This document shows positions 53,306 to 62,296 of a stretch of 64,000 bases of DNA, piece after piece; within the stretch, counting starts at the first letter, position 1; the number at the start of each line of letters is the position of its first letter. The position numbers and the translations under genes were made by a program. The notes under the pieces were generated by a model. That model did not search any database. It saw only the letters and a program-made list of their open reading frames with translations, and was not told where the DNA came from. The stretch covers positions 25,441-89,440 of the forward strand of contig JBHGBM010000010.1 in the NCBI GenBank assembly GCA_041946965.1. Direction: 5' to 3'. The DNA comes from JBHGBM01 sp041946965. GTDB taxonomy: Bacteria > Acidobacteriota > Terriglobia > Bryobacterales > Bryobacteraceae.

Positions 53306-55495
53306 CTACGGCACGATCTCGAACGGAATGGCGGGCAGCACGCCTGCCGGTTGCGGCCTCTTCGCCCCCGGCCTCTGTATGGCCGCATCCACGATCAGGT
53401 TGCCCTTCAGCCCAGGCTTGACCTTGCCGGCCTCGGCCCGCAGGACCACTTCCAGCCCCTGCCGTCCCTCGGCGACCTTCTGGATGGCGATGCCCTCCGG
53501 CGGCTGGTTCAACGTCAGTTGCAACTGATTGGCGATCCTGCCAGGCGGCCCCATCACCCGCACGGTCGCGGCGCCGCCCGCGAGCAGCTTCACCGGCCCG
53601 TCCTCGGCCAGTTTCCACGGCGGTCCCGCGCGCCCGGCGCCGGCGACCCGCAGCACGCAATCTTCGGCCGGGACCAGGTGCTTGTAGGCGAAGGCCTGCA
53701 TCATCTCTTCGGCCGGAATCGCCACCCGCCGGATCTCGCGGCCTTGAACCGTGGCGCGGCCCTCCAGCCGCAGGCTGACGGGTTTCTCCGGACGGCGCGG
53801 CGGGACGGCCACGGTGAGCCTGACGCTGTTCTGCCCCGCGGGCGCCCATCCGCCGCTGAGCGCGAAGCCCTCCGGCGCGTCCTTCAGCCGAAGCGCAATG
53901 TCGCCCGCGAAGCCGTCTTTGCGGATCACGTGTACGGTGATGAGCGCCGCCGCGCCCGCGCGCGCGCTGATGGCCGATGGCGTCATCCGCAGCTCGAAAT
54001 CCGGCTGCGGGCGGCTAATGCGCAGCCGGTAGGAGTACTCCGGCCCCCCCTTGCGCTGCGTGTCGCCCAGCCACAGGTAGTAGGAGCCCTTGCGCGGCAG
54101 CGTGGCGCGCAGGAACGAATCGGCGTGGTGCGTGAGCAGGCCTGCGGCTTTGTCCTCGTGGTCGTCGTTGACCGCAACCTGCTTCCCGGCCGCGTCGGTC
54201 AGCTTGAGAATGGAATCGAGCGGCGATTCCAGCCGCCGCGCCGTCACCTCCGCCACGACCTCCTCGCCCGCGCGCCCGTCGATGCGGAACACGTCCCAAT
54301 CGCCGGGACGGTCGATGCGCCCGTTCACGATCACCGGAAGCTTCACGCGCGCCGCGCCCCTGGCCTGGTTGTTCGGTTCCTTCTCCAGCCGCTCTGCCAG
54401 CGTATCCACCGCGAACGGCAGCGCGTTGGAATCGCCCGCCGAAACCCCGTACACGCCCGGCTGCTTGCCGCGCGTATCCTGCCGGAGCTTCGCCGCCGGC
54501 AGGTTCCATCCGCTCAGTTGCAGATCCACGCGCGAACCCGCTTTCGCGCCCAGCGGGAACACGCCGGTGAGGAACGGCAGTTCCCCCACCGCGATGCGAT
54601 AGACGAAATCCTCGCGCCCGCGGAAAATGGCATCCTTGATCTCCAGCGTGTAAACTCCGTCCTCGGGGATTTCGCAATACAGCACCGGATCGGGATGGAA
54701 GCGGTAGTCGTCGGCGTAGGCGATCTCCTTGCCGCCGGCGTTGTAGAGCGCCAGCGTGGCTTGAAACCAGCCGGGCACCGCGTCGGAAATATACGGGATC
54801 AGGTCGCGCGCGCGCACGGCGGCCACTATGCGCTGGCCCTTGCTCGCTTTAAAGCGGATGCGGTCCACGCCGCCGGGTCCCACCTGGCCGTTCACCGTCG
54901 CAGGCAGGGTCACTTCCATGGGCGGCTGCGGCGCGCGGTAGGCGGGCTGGAAGCGGGATCTGCGCAGCTCGAGCGCCGCCGGCTCCTCAGTTACCGGCGA
55001 CGGCGGCTTGGAAAACTCGGGCAGCCGGTCCACATAGAAGACCAGCGGGTTGGTCGTGCCCAGGGGCGTTTCGAGCCGCAGCTCGCGGCGTCCCGCCGCC
55101 GCGCCCTCCGCGATTGCCACCCGCACCGTCACGGTCTCTGCGATGGCCGGATTTGCCGGACGCCGGATGAACCCCGCAAGCTTGCCACGGATCTCGGCGA
55201 TCAGCTTCTGATCGCGCGCGCCGGCCGGCTTGGCGGCCTCTTGTTGAAGCTGCTCGCGCAGCTTGTTGGCCTGCTGCTGGGTCATCAGCCGGACGTGCTC
55301 CACGACCTTGGCCTCCACGCCCTGGCCCGAAATCCGCACGCCCGCCACGCCGTTCAGGTATTGGCCCCCGACGCGAACCTCGAACGTCGCGCCTTGCCGC
55401 CCGCCGGCCGGATAAACATAGCCGATGTGCGGCGTGAACTGCTGGCCGTCGAGCGCGGCCACTGCCGCCAGGGCAAGCCAGACACGCGCGCTCAC
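53306..55495 (-). CDS. secreted PPC-domain protein of the DUF1501 operon
   Basis: The 729-residue protein has a signal peptide and at least two pre-peptidase C-terminal (PPC) type beta-sandwich domains, visible as WDVFRIDGRAGEEVVAEVTA, DPVLYCEIPEDGVYTLEI and GSYYLWLGDTQRKGG. An N-terminal IPT-like segment (YVYPAGGRQGATFEVRVGG) precedes them. PPC domains are usually secretion or protein-interaction modules. The GTG start overlaps the DUF1501 stop (GTGA). It is the last gene of a three-gene operon with planctomycete-type companions. Confidence 0.8.
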   Translation of the reverse strand: MSARVWLALAAVAALDGQQFTPHIGYVYPAGGRQGATFEVRVGGQYLNGVAGVRISGQGVEAKVVEHVRLMTQQQANKLREQLQQEAAKPAGARDQKLIAEIRGKLAGFIRRPANPAIAETVTVRVAIAEGAAAGRRELRLETPLGTTNPLVFYVDRLPEFSKPPSPVTEEPAALELRRSRFQPAYRAPQPPMEVTLPATVNGQVGPGGVDRIRFKASKGQRIVAAVRARDLIPYISDAVPGWFQATLALYNAGGKEIAYADDYRFHPDPVLYCEIPEDGVYTLEIKDAIFRGREDFVYRIAVGELPFLTGVFPLGAKAGSRVDLQLSGWNLPAAKLRQDTRGKQPGVYGVSAGDSNALPFAVDTLAERLEKEPNNQARGAARVKLPVIVNGRIDRPGDWDVFRIDGRAGEEVVAEVTARRLESPLDSILKLTDAAGKQVAVNDDHEDKAAGLLTHHADSFLRATLPRKGSYYLWLGDTQRKGGPEYSYRLRISRPQPDFELRMTPSAISARAGAAALITVHVIRKDGFAGDIALRLKDAPEGFALSGGWAPAGQNSVRLTVAVPPRRPEKPVSLRLEGRATVQGREIRRVAIPAEEMMQAFAYKHLVPAEDCVLRVAGAGRAGPPWKLAEDGPVKLLAGGAATVRVMGPPGRIANQLQLTLNQPPEGIAIQKVAEGRQGLEVVLRAEAGKVKPGLKGNLIVDAAIQRPGAKRPQPAGVLPAIPFEIVP

Positions 55496-56778
55496 AGGAT
55501 CTCCTTCAGCCGCCCGCCGGTTTTCGCGCCCTCCGGCGCCACCCGCAGGTCGAGCCCCATGGGGTGCGGCAGCTTCGCGTCGCCGTCAATGCCCAGCAGT
55601 TCGTACATGGCCGCGATCAGGTCGCCGGGATACACGGGCCGCTCACGCACCTCCTCGCCCCTGGCGTCGGAAGCCCCCACCACCTGACCGCCCTTGAATC
55701 CGCCGCCCGCCACCACCGCGGAGAACACGTTGCCGTAATGCCCGCGCCCGCCGTTCCACGGCGCTTCCCAAAGCACCCGCGGGGTGCGGCCGAACTCGCC
55801 GCTCCACCACACGATGGTGCTCGCCAACAGGCCGCGGTCCCCCAGGTCCTCGAGCAGCGCCGACATGCCTTTGTCCATCTCCGGCAGCTTGCGCCGCATG
55901 GTCTGGAAGTGCTGCTTGTGGGTGTCCCAGCCTTTGTAGTTGATGGTGACGTAGGGAACCCCGCGCTCCACCAGCCTGCGCGCGGCCAGGCAGGACTGGC
56001 CGAAGGTGTTGCGACCGTACCGCTCCCGCACCGCGTCCTTCTCCTGCGAGAGGTCGAACACCTTGCCGGCGTCGCCGAGAATCAGGTCATACGCCTGTTT
56101 CTCGGCGTCGCTCCAGGCGGTGAGCTGCGGGTCGCCCTGGAGCGCGCGGCCGAGCGTATCGAGCGTGTGGAGATACTCGCGCCGCGAGCGCTGGCGCGCG
56201 TCGGAGACGCCCTGCGCCACCACGCCTTCCACGGCGAAGCGCGCCTGCGCGGGGTCGCCGCCCGTGGCGAACGGTTTATACCGTGAGCCGAGGAAGCCCG
56301 CTTCGGAAAAACGCCCCTGGGGCTCCGTGAGCACGATGTAGGGCGGGATGAGCCCCTGATAGCCCGCGTTGTAGCCCTTGAAAAGCGACACCACCGCGCC
56401 CGCGCTCGGATACACCTCGCGCCCGCCCGCGGGCCGGCCGGTCTGCACCATGTAGGAGGCCGTCTCGTGCGCGTTCACCCCGTGCGTCATGCTGCGGATG
56501 ATGGAGTACTTGTCCGCGTGTTTGGCGAGCAGCGGGAGGAGTTCGCCGATGCGAATGCCGCTCACGTTGGTGGCGATGGGCTGGGCCAGCGGACCGCAGT
56601 AGTCGCTGCCCGCTTCGGGTTTCGGATCGAAGGTGTCCAGGTGCGCGGGACCGCCCCACATCCAGATCTGAATCACCGACTTGGCTTTCGCGCGCGAGGG
56701 TTCGGCGCCCCGCGCGCGCGCCATCAGCAGGCCCGCGGCGCCCAACAGGCCGCGGCGTGAAATCGGTTCGCCTGTCAT
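55492..56778 (-). CDS. DUF1501 protein, Tat-exported
   Basis: The 428-residue protein begins with SRRGLLGAAGLLMARARG, a Tat leader, and has the DUF1501 hallmarks WMWGGPAHLDTFDPKP, SIIRSMTHGVNAHE, NTFGQSCLAARRLVERG and GRTPRV. The fold is sulfatase/phosphatase-like, but the activity of the family is not known. GAGAGG precedes the ATG at 56778. Its stop overlaps the PPC gene start, and its 5' end overlaps the 3' end of the DUF1549/DUF1553 gene by coupling distance. Such gene pairs are typical of Planctomycetes, Verrucomicrobia and Acidobacteria. Confidence 0.88.
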   Translation of the reverse strand: MTGEPISRRGLLGAAGLLMARARGAEPSRAKAKSVIQIWMWGGPAHLDTFDPKPEAGSDYCGPLAQPIATNVSGIRIGELLPLLAKHADKYSIIRSMTHGVNAHETASYMVQTGRPAGGREVYPSAGAVVSLFKGYNAGYQGLIPPYIVLTEPQGRFSEAGFLGSRYKPFATGGDPAQARFAVEGVVAQGVSDARQRSRREYLHTLDTLGRALQGDPQLTAWSDAEKQAYDLILGDAGKVFDLSQEKDAVRERYGRNTFGQSCLAARRLVERGVPYVTINYKGWDTHKQHFQTMRRKLPEMDKGMSALLEDLGDRGLLASTIVWWSGEFGRTPRVLWEAPWNGGRGHYGNVFSAVVAGGGFKGGQVVGASDARGEEVRERPVYPGDLIAAMYELLGIDGDAKLPHPMGLDLRVAPEGAKTGGRLKEIL

Positions 56779-56788
56779 GCCATGCCTC

Positions 56789-58336
56789 TCAATGCCGGTA
56801 CACAAACTCCGTGCTGTTGATCAGTGCCCAGGCCAGGTCCACGGCGGCCTCGCGCCGCACCGCCCGGAAGTTGGCCTCCACCGCTTTCAGTTCGTCTTCC
56901 GTCGGATAGCGCGAAAGAATCATCAGATAAAGCCCCGCGGCGAACGCCCGCGGCGTCTTGGCGTTGCGCATCAGGTACTGAAACCTGGGACTGGCTTCGA
57001 TCTTCCTCTGCACGTGGCTGGAGTTCAGCAGGTGCAGCCGCTGCGCGGCGGCGGGACGGTTGATGCGCTCCGCCTCCAGCCCCGTATCGCGCGGCGGCCT
57101 GCCGAACAGTTCCAGGAAAGCGCTGCCGATGCTGCCATCCGGCAGCGTGATGGAGCGCCGCCCGTCCGGCACGAAGGTATACGGCTCGGGGATGGCGCTG
57201 CTGTAAAGTTCGCTCGTGCCCGTGGCCTGGCAGAGAGCGTCGATGAGCACTTCGGCGTCCAGCCGCCGCACCGGGTAGAACGCGAACAGCGCCGCGGCTT
57301 CGGGCCGGCTGGTTCGCGCGATGGAAGAAAGCTGGTACGTGGCCGAGTTCAGAATCAGCCGGTAGATGTGCTTCAGGTCGTAGCGCGCGGCCGCCAGTTC
57401 CGCTTCCAGGTAGGCGAGCAACTCGGGGTTGGAGGGCGGATTGTCGGGCCGCAAATCGTCGGGCTCGTGCACGATGCCGCGCCCCAGCAGCCAGTACCAC
57501 ACGCGATTCACCGCGTTGCGCGCGAACCACGGGTTCTTCGGCGAGATCAGCCACTCGGCGAAAACCTCGCGCGGATCGCGTTCGGGCGCCAAGCGCGCCG
57601 GTGCGCCGTCGGGGAACGCCGCCTGCGCGGGCGCGGGCTTGGCGGGATCGAAGTAGACGATCTCCTCTTTCCACTCGCCGGTTTCCTTGTACCCGATCTG
57701 GGAGAAGAACGCGGCCATGCCGTCCAGCCGCCCGGCGGGCCATTTCTCCGCGCGCGTTCCCATGAAGGTCAACGCTACGGTCTGCGCGATGGCCCGCGGC
57801 TCCCGGCTTTGCAGGGCGCGATAGAAGTTCACCGGCGGCACGCGGAAGTTGCTGCCGCTCTCGGTGAGCAACTCGCGCGCCATGCGGTCGTAGGGCTTGT
57901 TCTCGCGCAGCGAGGCGCGGATCCAGCGGTCGTAGGCCTGCGCGGCGTTGGGCCAGAGATTGATTGGAAACTCCGCCTTCACCCGCAGCAGGTCGCCCCA
58001 CTTCACGGCCCAGTAGTCGGCGAACTCGTCGCGCTCCAGCAGCCGGTCCACCAGCGCGGCGCGCTTTTTCGGATCGCGGTCGCGAAGGAACCCGGCGGCC
58101 TCCTGCGCCGTGGGCAGCGTGCCGGTGGCGTCCAGAAAAACCCGCCGCAGAAACACGGCATCCGAGCACAGCATAGCCGGCTGCACGCCCGCCCGCTTCC
58201 ACGCGGCGAACACCAGGTCGTCGAGTTTGCCGTTGCTGGCCAGCGGGGCGCGGCTTTCGAAGACGGGCTGGAACGGCGGCTGCGCGCCCGCTCCGGCGAT
58301 CGCCAGCACAAGCGCCGGAACGACGATTTTTACCAT
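56789..58336 (-). CDS. DUF1549/DUF1553 protein
   Basis: The 515-residue secreted protein carries the DUF1549 segment (AVFLRRVFLDATGTLPTAQE; YWAVKWGDLLR) in its first 230 residues and the DUF1553 segment (WLISPKNPWFARNAVNRVW; RRLDAEVLIDALCQATG; LILSRYPTEDE-like) in the rest. Full-length planctomycete members often carry a PSCyt1 cytochrome domain in front; none is present here. It is the promoter-proximal gene of the operon ending with the PPC protein. Molecular function is unknown. Confidence 0.85.
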   Translation of the reverse strand: MVKIVVPALVLAIAGAGAQPPFQPVFESRAPLASNGKLDDLVFAAWKRAGVQPAMLCSDAVFLRRVFLDATGTLPTAQEAAGFLRDRDPKKRAALVDRLLERDEFADYWAVKWGDLLRVKAEFPINLWPNAAQAYDRWIRASLRENKPYDRMARELLTESGSNFRVPPVNFYRALQSREPRAIAQTVALTFMGTRAEKWPAGRLDGMAAFFSQIGYKETGEWKEEIVYFDPAKPAPAQAAFPDGAPARLAPERDPREVFAEWLISPKNPWFARNAVNRVWYWLLGRGIVHEPDDLRPDNPPSNPELLAYLEAELAAARYDLKHIYRLILNSATYQLSSIARTSRPEAAALFAFYPVRRLDAEVLIDALCQATGTSELYSSAIPEPYTFVPDGRRSITLPDGSIGSAFLELFGRPPRDTGLEAERINRPAAAQRLHLLNSSHVQRKIEASPRFQYLMRNAKTPRAFAAGLYLMILSRYPTEDELKAVEANFRAVRREAAVDLAWALINSTEFVYRH

Positions 58337-58388
58337 GGCGGGGCTCGACTATTTTAACCCCGCCGCGGCTCCGGAAGTCGCGCGCTCC

Positions 58389-59438
58389 TTAGTTGAAGGT
58401 GTAGCGGACACGGTACATGAGATAGTCCATGCTTGCGTGCGGGCCGCTCCAGATCGCGCGGTCGATGTGGGAATACTGCACCGAGAGCAGCATGCCGCCC
58501 CAGGCCGGCGGCGTCGCCACTTTCCGGTTGAACCCCACCGTCCACTGGCCCACCACGCGGTTGGCGGCGGAGTTCAAACGCGCCGCGTAAACCAGTCCGG
58601 CATACGAGTACAGTTCCAGGTTCTTGGTGGCCTGCACCTCCACTCCCTCCAACGTGGAGACGCCGTTCACGCCCGCCGGGACCACGCCTAACGCCTGGTG
58701 CGCCGCCCTTTTGGACCAGTACTGCTGGGTGACCACCCGCAGCCGGGGCGCCGCCGCGACCACCCCCGCCGCCGTCACTCCCCGGCGCCCGAAACGGCCC
58801 GCGAACCCGCCCAACTCGAAATGATGGCCGCCGCCGTCCCGCACGAACTTCCCGAGCACGTTGCCGTCGCCTTCCCACGCCAGCGCCGCCCGGTAGCGGC
58901 CCATGGCGCGCGTGATGCGAACCTGCCGGGTGCGCGATCCCAGCAGGCCGGTGTGATAGGCCGGGTCGGTGACGTCCGTGTTCATGGTGTCCCGGTCCGA
59001 AGCCGTGCCGAAACGGTTGGGGCGCAACAGGCTCCAGGCACGCCCGCCCAGGATCTCCCACTTGCCGATCGCCGCCTGTCCCCAGTATTGCCGCCAGCGG
59101 TAAGGGGACTGGCCGGCGGCGAAGTTCATGAAATCGCTCTCCGCGTAACCGCTGAACTTGAGCGGTCCGGCCGGCAGATCGCCCTTCAACATCAGCCGCG
59201 AGTGCCGCACCGTTCCCAGCGACTCGCCGGGCGAGTCCGCCAGCGGGATCTTTCCGAACCCCGTCGAAACCGAGTCGGGAGTGGTGGCGCTGCGCGTCAT
59301 CCCGATACTGTCCAGAAACCCTGACGGTTTCAGGGTGGCCGGCCCCAGCTTCACCAGCACCGGCGAAGCCTTGCGGTCCGTCTCCCCCGCCCACAGCAGG
59401 GAAGCTGCGGCGGCGATGTAGAGTGCGGCGTGTCTCAT
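58389..59438 (-). CDS. outer-membrane beta-barrel protein (porin-like)
   Basis: The 349-residue protein has a signal peptide (ALYIAAAASLLWAG) and alternating aromatic/hydrophobic strands (SGYAESDFMNFAAG; WRQYWGQAAIGKWEIL; MLLSVQYSHIDRAIW) ending YRVRYTFN. The size and pattern fit a porin of about 12-16 strands. Substrate cannot be predicted. I chose ATG 59438; the frame extends further but that stretch is not signal-like. It is divergent from the chemoreceptor gene. Confidence 0.72.
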   Translation of the reverse strand: MRHAALYIAAAASLLWAGETDRKASPVLVKLGPATLKPSGFLDSIGMTRSATTPDSVSTGFGKIPLADSPGESLGTVRHSRLMLKGDLPAGPLKFSGYAESDFMNFAAGQSPYRWRQYWGQAAIGKWEILGGRAWSLLRPNRFGTASDRDTMNTDVTDPAYHTGLLGSRTRQVRITRAMGRYRAALAWEGDGNVLGKFVRDGGGHHFELGGFAGRFGRRGVTAAGVVAAAPRLRVVTQQYWSKRAAHQALGVVPAGVNGVSTLEGVEVQATKNLELYSYAGLVYAARLNSAANRVVGQWTVGFNRKVATPPAWGGMLLSVQYSHIDRAIWSGPHASMDYLMYRVRYTFN

Positions 59439-59548
59439 GATTGCCTTATCGGCGCAATGTTCGAAAATTCCGCATTTTAGGAAAACAAACTCCGATATGT
59501 GGGCATTGGTCCGCGTGGTAGGGAACGTTACAGGAAGGTGCTTTTGCA

Positions 59549-60979
59549 ATGAAACTGGCAACGAAGATATACGTGACTGTATTTGCAGCCTTGGGCGTCG
59601 GCGCCGCCGCCGCCCTGTTCCTGATCGTGACGATCAGGGAGCAGCGGGCGGATTACGCCTCGCTGATGGGCACTGAGATTCGGCAGATCGACACGGTGCG
59701 GCAAATGCAGTTGACCTTTAAGAAACAGGTGCAGGCCTGGAAGGATGTGCTGCTGCGCGGAGAGGACCCGGAGGAGCTGAGGAAGTACTCCGAAGAGTTC
59801 CGCACCAACGCCGCCGCAGTCAGCAACATGGGCAGGACACTGCGGGAGGAAGTCGCGGACGCCGCCGCGCGCGGGCTGATCGACGACTTTCTCGCGGCGC
59901 ATGCCGAGCTGGGGGCCAAGTACGAGAGCGCGTTGCAGGTCTTCGTGGCGGCCAAGGGCCTGAACCCCCAGGCGGTCGACAAGATCGTGAAGGGGCAGGA
60001 CCGGGCGGCCACCGACCTGGTGGACAAGGTGGTGGAAGCGCTGGGCAACGTCGTCCGGCGCGAGAGCGTGTCACAGGACGAGAAGTCGCGCAACAGGATC
60101 TGGACCGCCGCCCTCGCCCTCATCCTCGCTTTCGCCGGCGTCGCCGCGGGTTCCACCATCGTGATCCGCAACCTGGCGCGCACGTTGCAGCAGGCCGTGA
60201 CGGCCCTGAACGAAGGCGCCGACCAGGTGGCGGGCGCGGCCTCACAGGTCGCCTCTTCAAGCCAGTCGCTGGCGCAGGGATCCTCCGAGCAGGCGGCCTC
60301 GCTTGAAGAGAGCTCGGCGTCGAGCGAGGAAATCCACTCGATGGCGCGCAAGAACAGCGAGAATTCCCGGGCCGCCGCCGAGCTGGTGACCCAGTCCCAG
60401 AACCGGTTTCTCGAGACCAACGGCATGCTGAACGAAATGGTGGCCGCCATGGGCGAGATCAAGGCCCAGAGCGACAGCATTTCGAAGATCATCAAGGTGA
60501 TCGACGAGATCGCCTTCCAGACCAACATCCTGGCGCTGAACGCCGCGGTGGAAGCGGCGCGCGCCGGCGAGGCCGGCATGGGCTTCGCCGTGGTGGCCGA
60601 CGAGGTGCGGAACCTGGCCCAGCGCTGCGCGCAGGCCGCCAAGGATACCGCCGCGCTGATTGAAACCTCCATCGCCAAGTCCAACGACGGCAAAGCCAGG
60701 GTGGACCAGGTGGCGGCCGCCATCCGCGGCATCACCGAGCAGTCGGCGCGCGTCAAGGCGCTGGTCGACGAAGTGAACCTCGGCAGCGAGCAGCAGATGA
60801 AAGGCACCGAGCAGGTGGCCAGGGCCGTTGCGGAAATGGAACAGGTCACGCAGCGCACTGCGGCCAACGCCGAAGAGGGCGCTGCGGCGGCCGAGGAATT
60901 GACCGCCCAGTCCAACGCGGTCAAGGACGTGGTGGCGCGGCTGGCGGTCCTGGTGGACGGGGGCGGATCCCGCCGGTAA
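59549..60979 (+). CDS. methyl-accepting chemotaxis protein
   Basis: The 476-residue receptor has TM1 at about residues 6-28, a periplasmic four-helix-type domain, TM2 at about 182-205 and a cytoplasmic signalling hairpin whose tip reads DEIAFQTNILALNAAVEAAR followed by ADEVRNLAQRCAQAAKDT. No HAMP domain is recognisable between TM2 and the coiled coil. No C-terminal NWETF-type pentapeptide is present. No che or flagellar genes are in the window, so the receptor serves a distant pathway. Confidence 0.9.
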   Translation: MKLATKIYVTVFAALGVGAAAALFLIVTIREQRADYASLMGTEIRQIDTVRQMQLTFKKQVQAWKDVLLRGEDPEELRKYSEEFRTNAAAVSNMGRTLREEVADAAARGLIDDFLAAHAELGAKYESALQVFVAAKGLNPQAVDKIVKGQDRAATDLVDKVVEALGNVVRRESVSQDEKSRNRIWTAALALILAFAGVAAGSTIVIRNLARTLQQAVTALNEGADQVAGAASQVASSSQSLAQGSSEQAASLEESSASSEEIHSMARKNSENSRAAAELVTQSQNRFLETNGMLNEMVAAMGEIKAQSDSISKIIKVIDEIAFQTNILALNAAVEAARAGEAGMGFAVVADEVRNLAQRCAQAAKDTAALIETSIAKSNDGKARVDQVAAAIRGITEQSARVKALVDEVNLGSEQQMKGTEQVARAVAEMEQVTQRTAANAEEGAAAAEELTAQSNAVKDVVARLAVLVDGGGSRR

Positions 60980-61009
60980 CGTTGCGGCTGAAGCGCCGGA
61001 TGAAGCACA

Positions 61010-62269
61010 ATGACGGAAGTGCACAGGCTGTTCGTCTCCATGCCGGTTTCGCGGCGGCGCGCCGGCTCCGCTCTGACCGCCGCCTTCCTCGCGCGCAGGC
61101 TGGCAGGCGCTAACGACCGCATCCGCGTCGGCGTGATCGGCGTGGGCAACCGCGGCAAGCTGCTCATCGACCAGTTGCCCGAACAGGCCGAAATCGTCGC
61201 CGTGGCGGATTGCTTCGTGACCAGGTGCCGCGAAGCCGCGGCGAAGCGGCACGCCAACTGGGAGATCTACCAGGATTACCGCCGCCTGCTGGACCGCAAG
61301 GACATCGACGGCGTCATCATCGCCACCACCGACCACGGCCGCGTCCTGCCCTCGATCCACGCCTGCCAGGCCGGCAAGGACGTCTACGCGGAGAAGCCGC
61401 TGACGGTGTGCATCGCCGAGGGCCGCGCGCTGGTGCGGGCGGTCCGCAAGTACGGCCGCATCTTCCAGGTGGGCAGCCAGCAACGCTCCATGGCCATGAA
61501 CCAGCTCGCATCTTCGTTTGTGCGCGGCGGCGGCCTCGGGCGGATCGGGTTCGTGCTCGCGGTGAATTATCCCGGCCCGGCGGATTACGCCGGACTGCCC
61601 GAGCAACCGGCGCCGGAAGGCCTGGACTGGGACGTGTGGCAGGGTCCCGCCCCCAGCCGGCCGTACAACAAGCTGCTGCATCTCTCCTGGATGCGCTGGC
61701 GCGATTATTCCGGCGGCGAGATGACCAACTGGGGCGCGCACGGCTTCGACCAGATCCAGGCCGCGCTCGGTACTGACGCCACCGGGCCGGTGGAACTGTG
61801 GCCGCTCCCCGGCGGTCCCACGGGCGCGTTGGCGTACCGGTACGCCAACGGCGTCACGGTCCAGCTCGTCATGCCGGCCGCCGGGGATTTGAAGGGCGGG
61901 GCGATCTTCGCGGGCGAAAAGGGGCGCATCGAAATCGTCCGCAACAACTTCCGAACCGACCCCCCGCAGATGATCAAGCAACTGCCTCCGCCCGAAGAGG
62001 TGCAGAAGTGGCGCGACGATGTGGCGTTGTGGCAGGCCAAATATCACATGCAGGACTGGCTCGAGTGCATGCGCTCCCGGCGTACGCCGCTGGCGGACGT
62101 CGAGGTCGGACACAGGGCCATCAGCATCGCTCACCTCGCCAACATCACGCGCTTGCTGGGCCGCAGATTGCGCTGGGACCCCGAAGCGGAAACCTTCCCC
62201 GGCGATGACGAGGCCAACCGCCTGCTCCGCCGCGAACGCCGGAAAGGCTACGAGCTGCCCGCGGTGTAG
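61010..62269 (+). CDS. Gfo/Idh/MocA-family oxidoreductase, Tat-like N-terminus
   Basis: The 419-residue protein has a dinucleotide fold (RVGVIGVGNRG), the EKPL motif (VYAEKPLTVCIAEG) and a C-terminal beta domain with GRIEIVRNNF. The N-terminal SRRRAGSALTAAFLARRLAG resembles a Tat leader. The family oxidises or reduces sugars and polyols with NAD(P). ATG 61010 is used; ATG 61040 just before the arginines is an alternative. It is followed 27 bases later by a second member of the family. Confidence 0.85.
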   Translation: MTEVHRLFVSMPVSRRRAGSALTAAFLARRLAGANDRIRVGVIGVGNRGKLLIDQLPEQAEIVAVADCFVTRCREAAAKRHANWEIYQDYRRLLDRKDIDGVIIATTDHGRVLPSIHACQAGKDVYAEKPLTVCIAEGRALVRAVRKYGRIFQVGSQQRSMAMNQLASSFVRGGGLGRIGFVLAVNYPGPADYAGLPEQPAPEGLDWDVWQGPAPSRPYNKLLHLSWMRWRDYSGGEMTNWGAHGFDQIQAALGTDATGPVELWPLPGGPTGALAYRYANGVTVQLVMPAAGDLKGGAIFAGEKGRIEIVRNNFRTDPPQMIKQLPPPEEVQKWRDDVALWQAKYHMQDWLECMRSRRTPLADVEVGHRAISIAHLANITRLLGRRLRWDPEAETFPGDDEANRLLRRERRKGYELPAV

Positions 62270-62296
62270 CCGCCGCGGAATGCTACAGTAGCCTTC

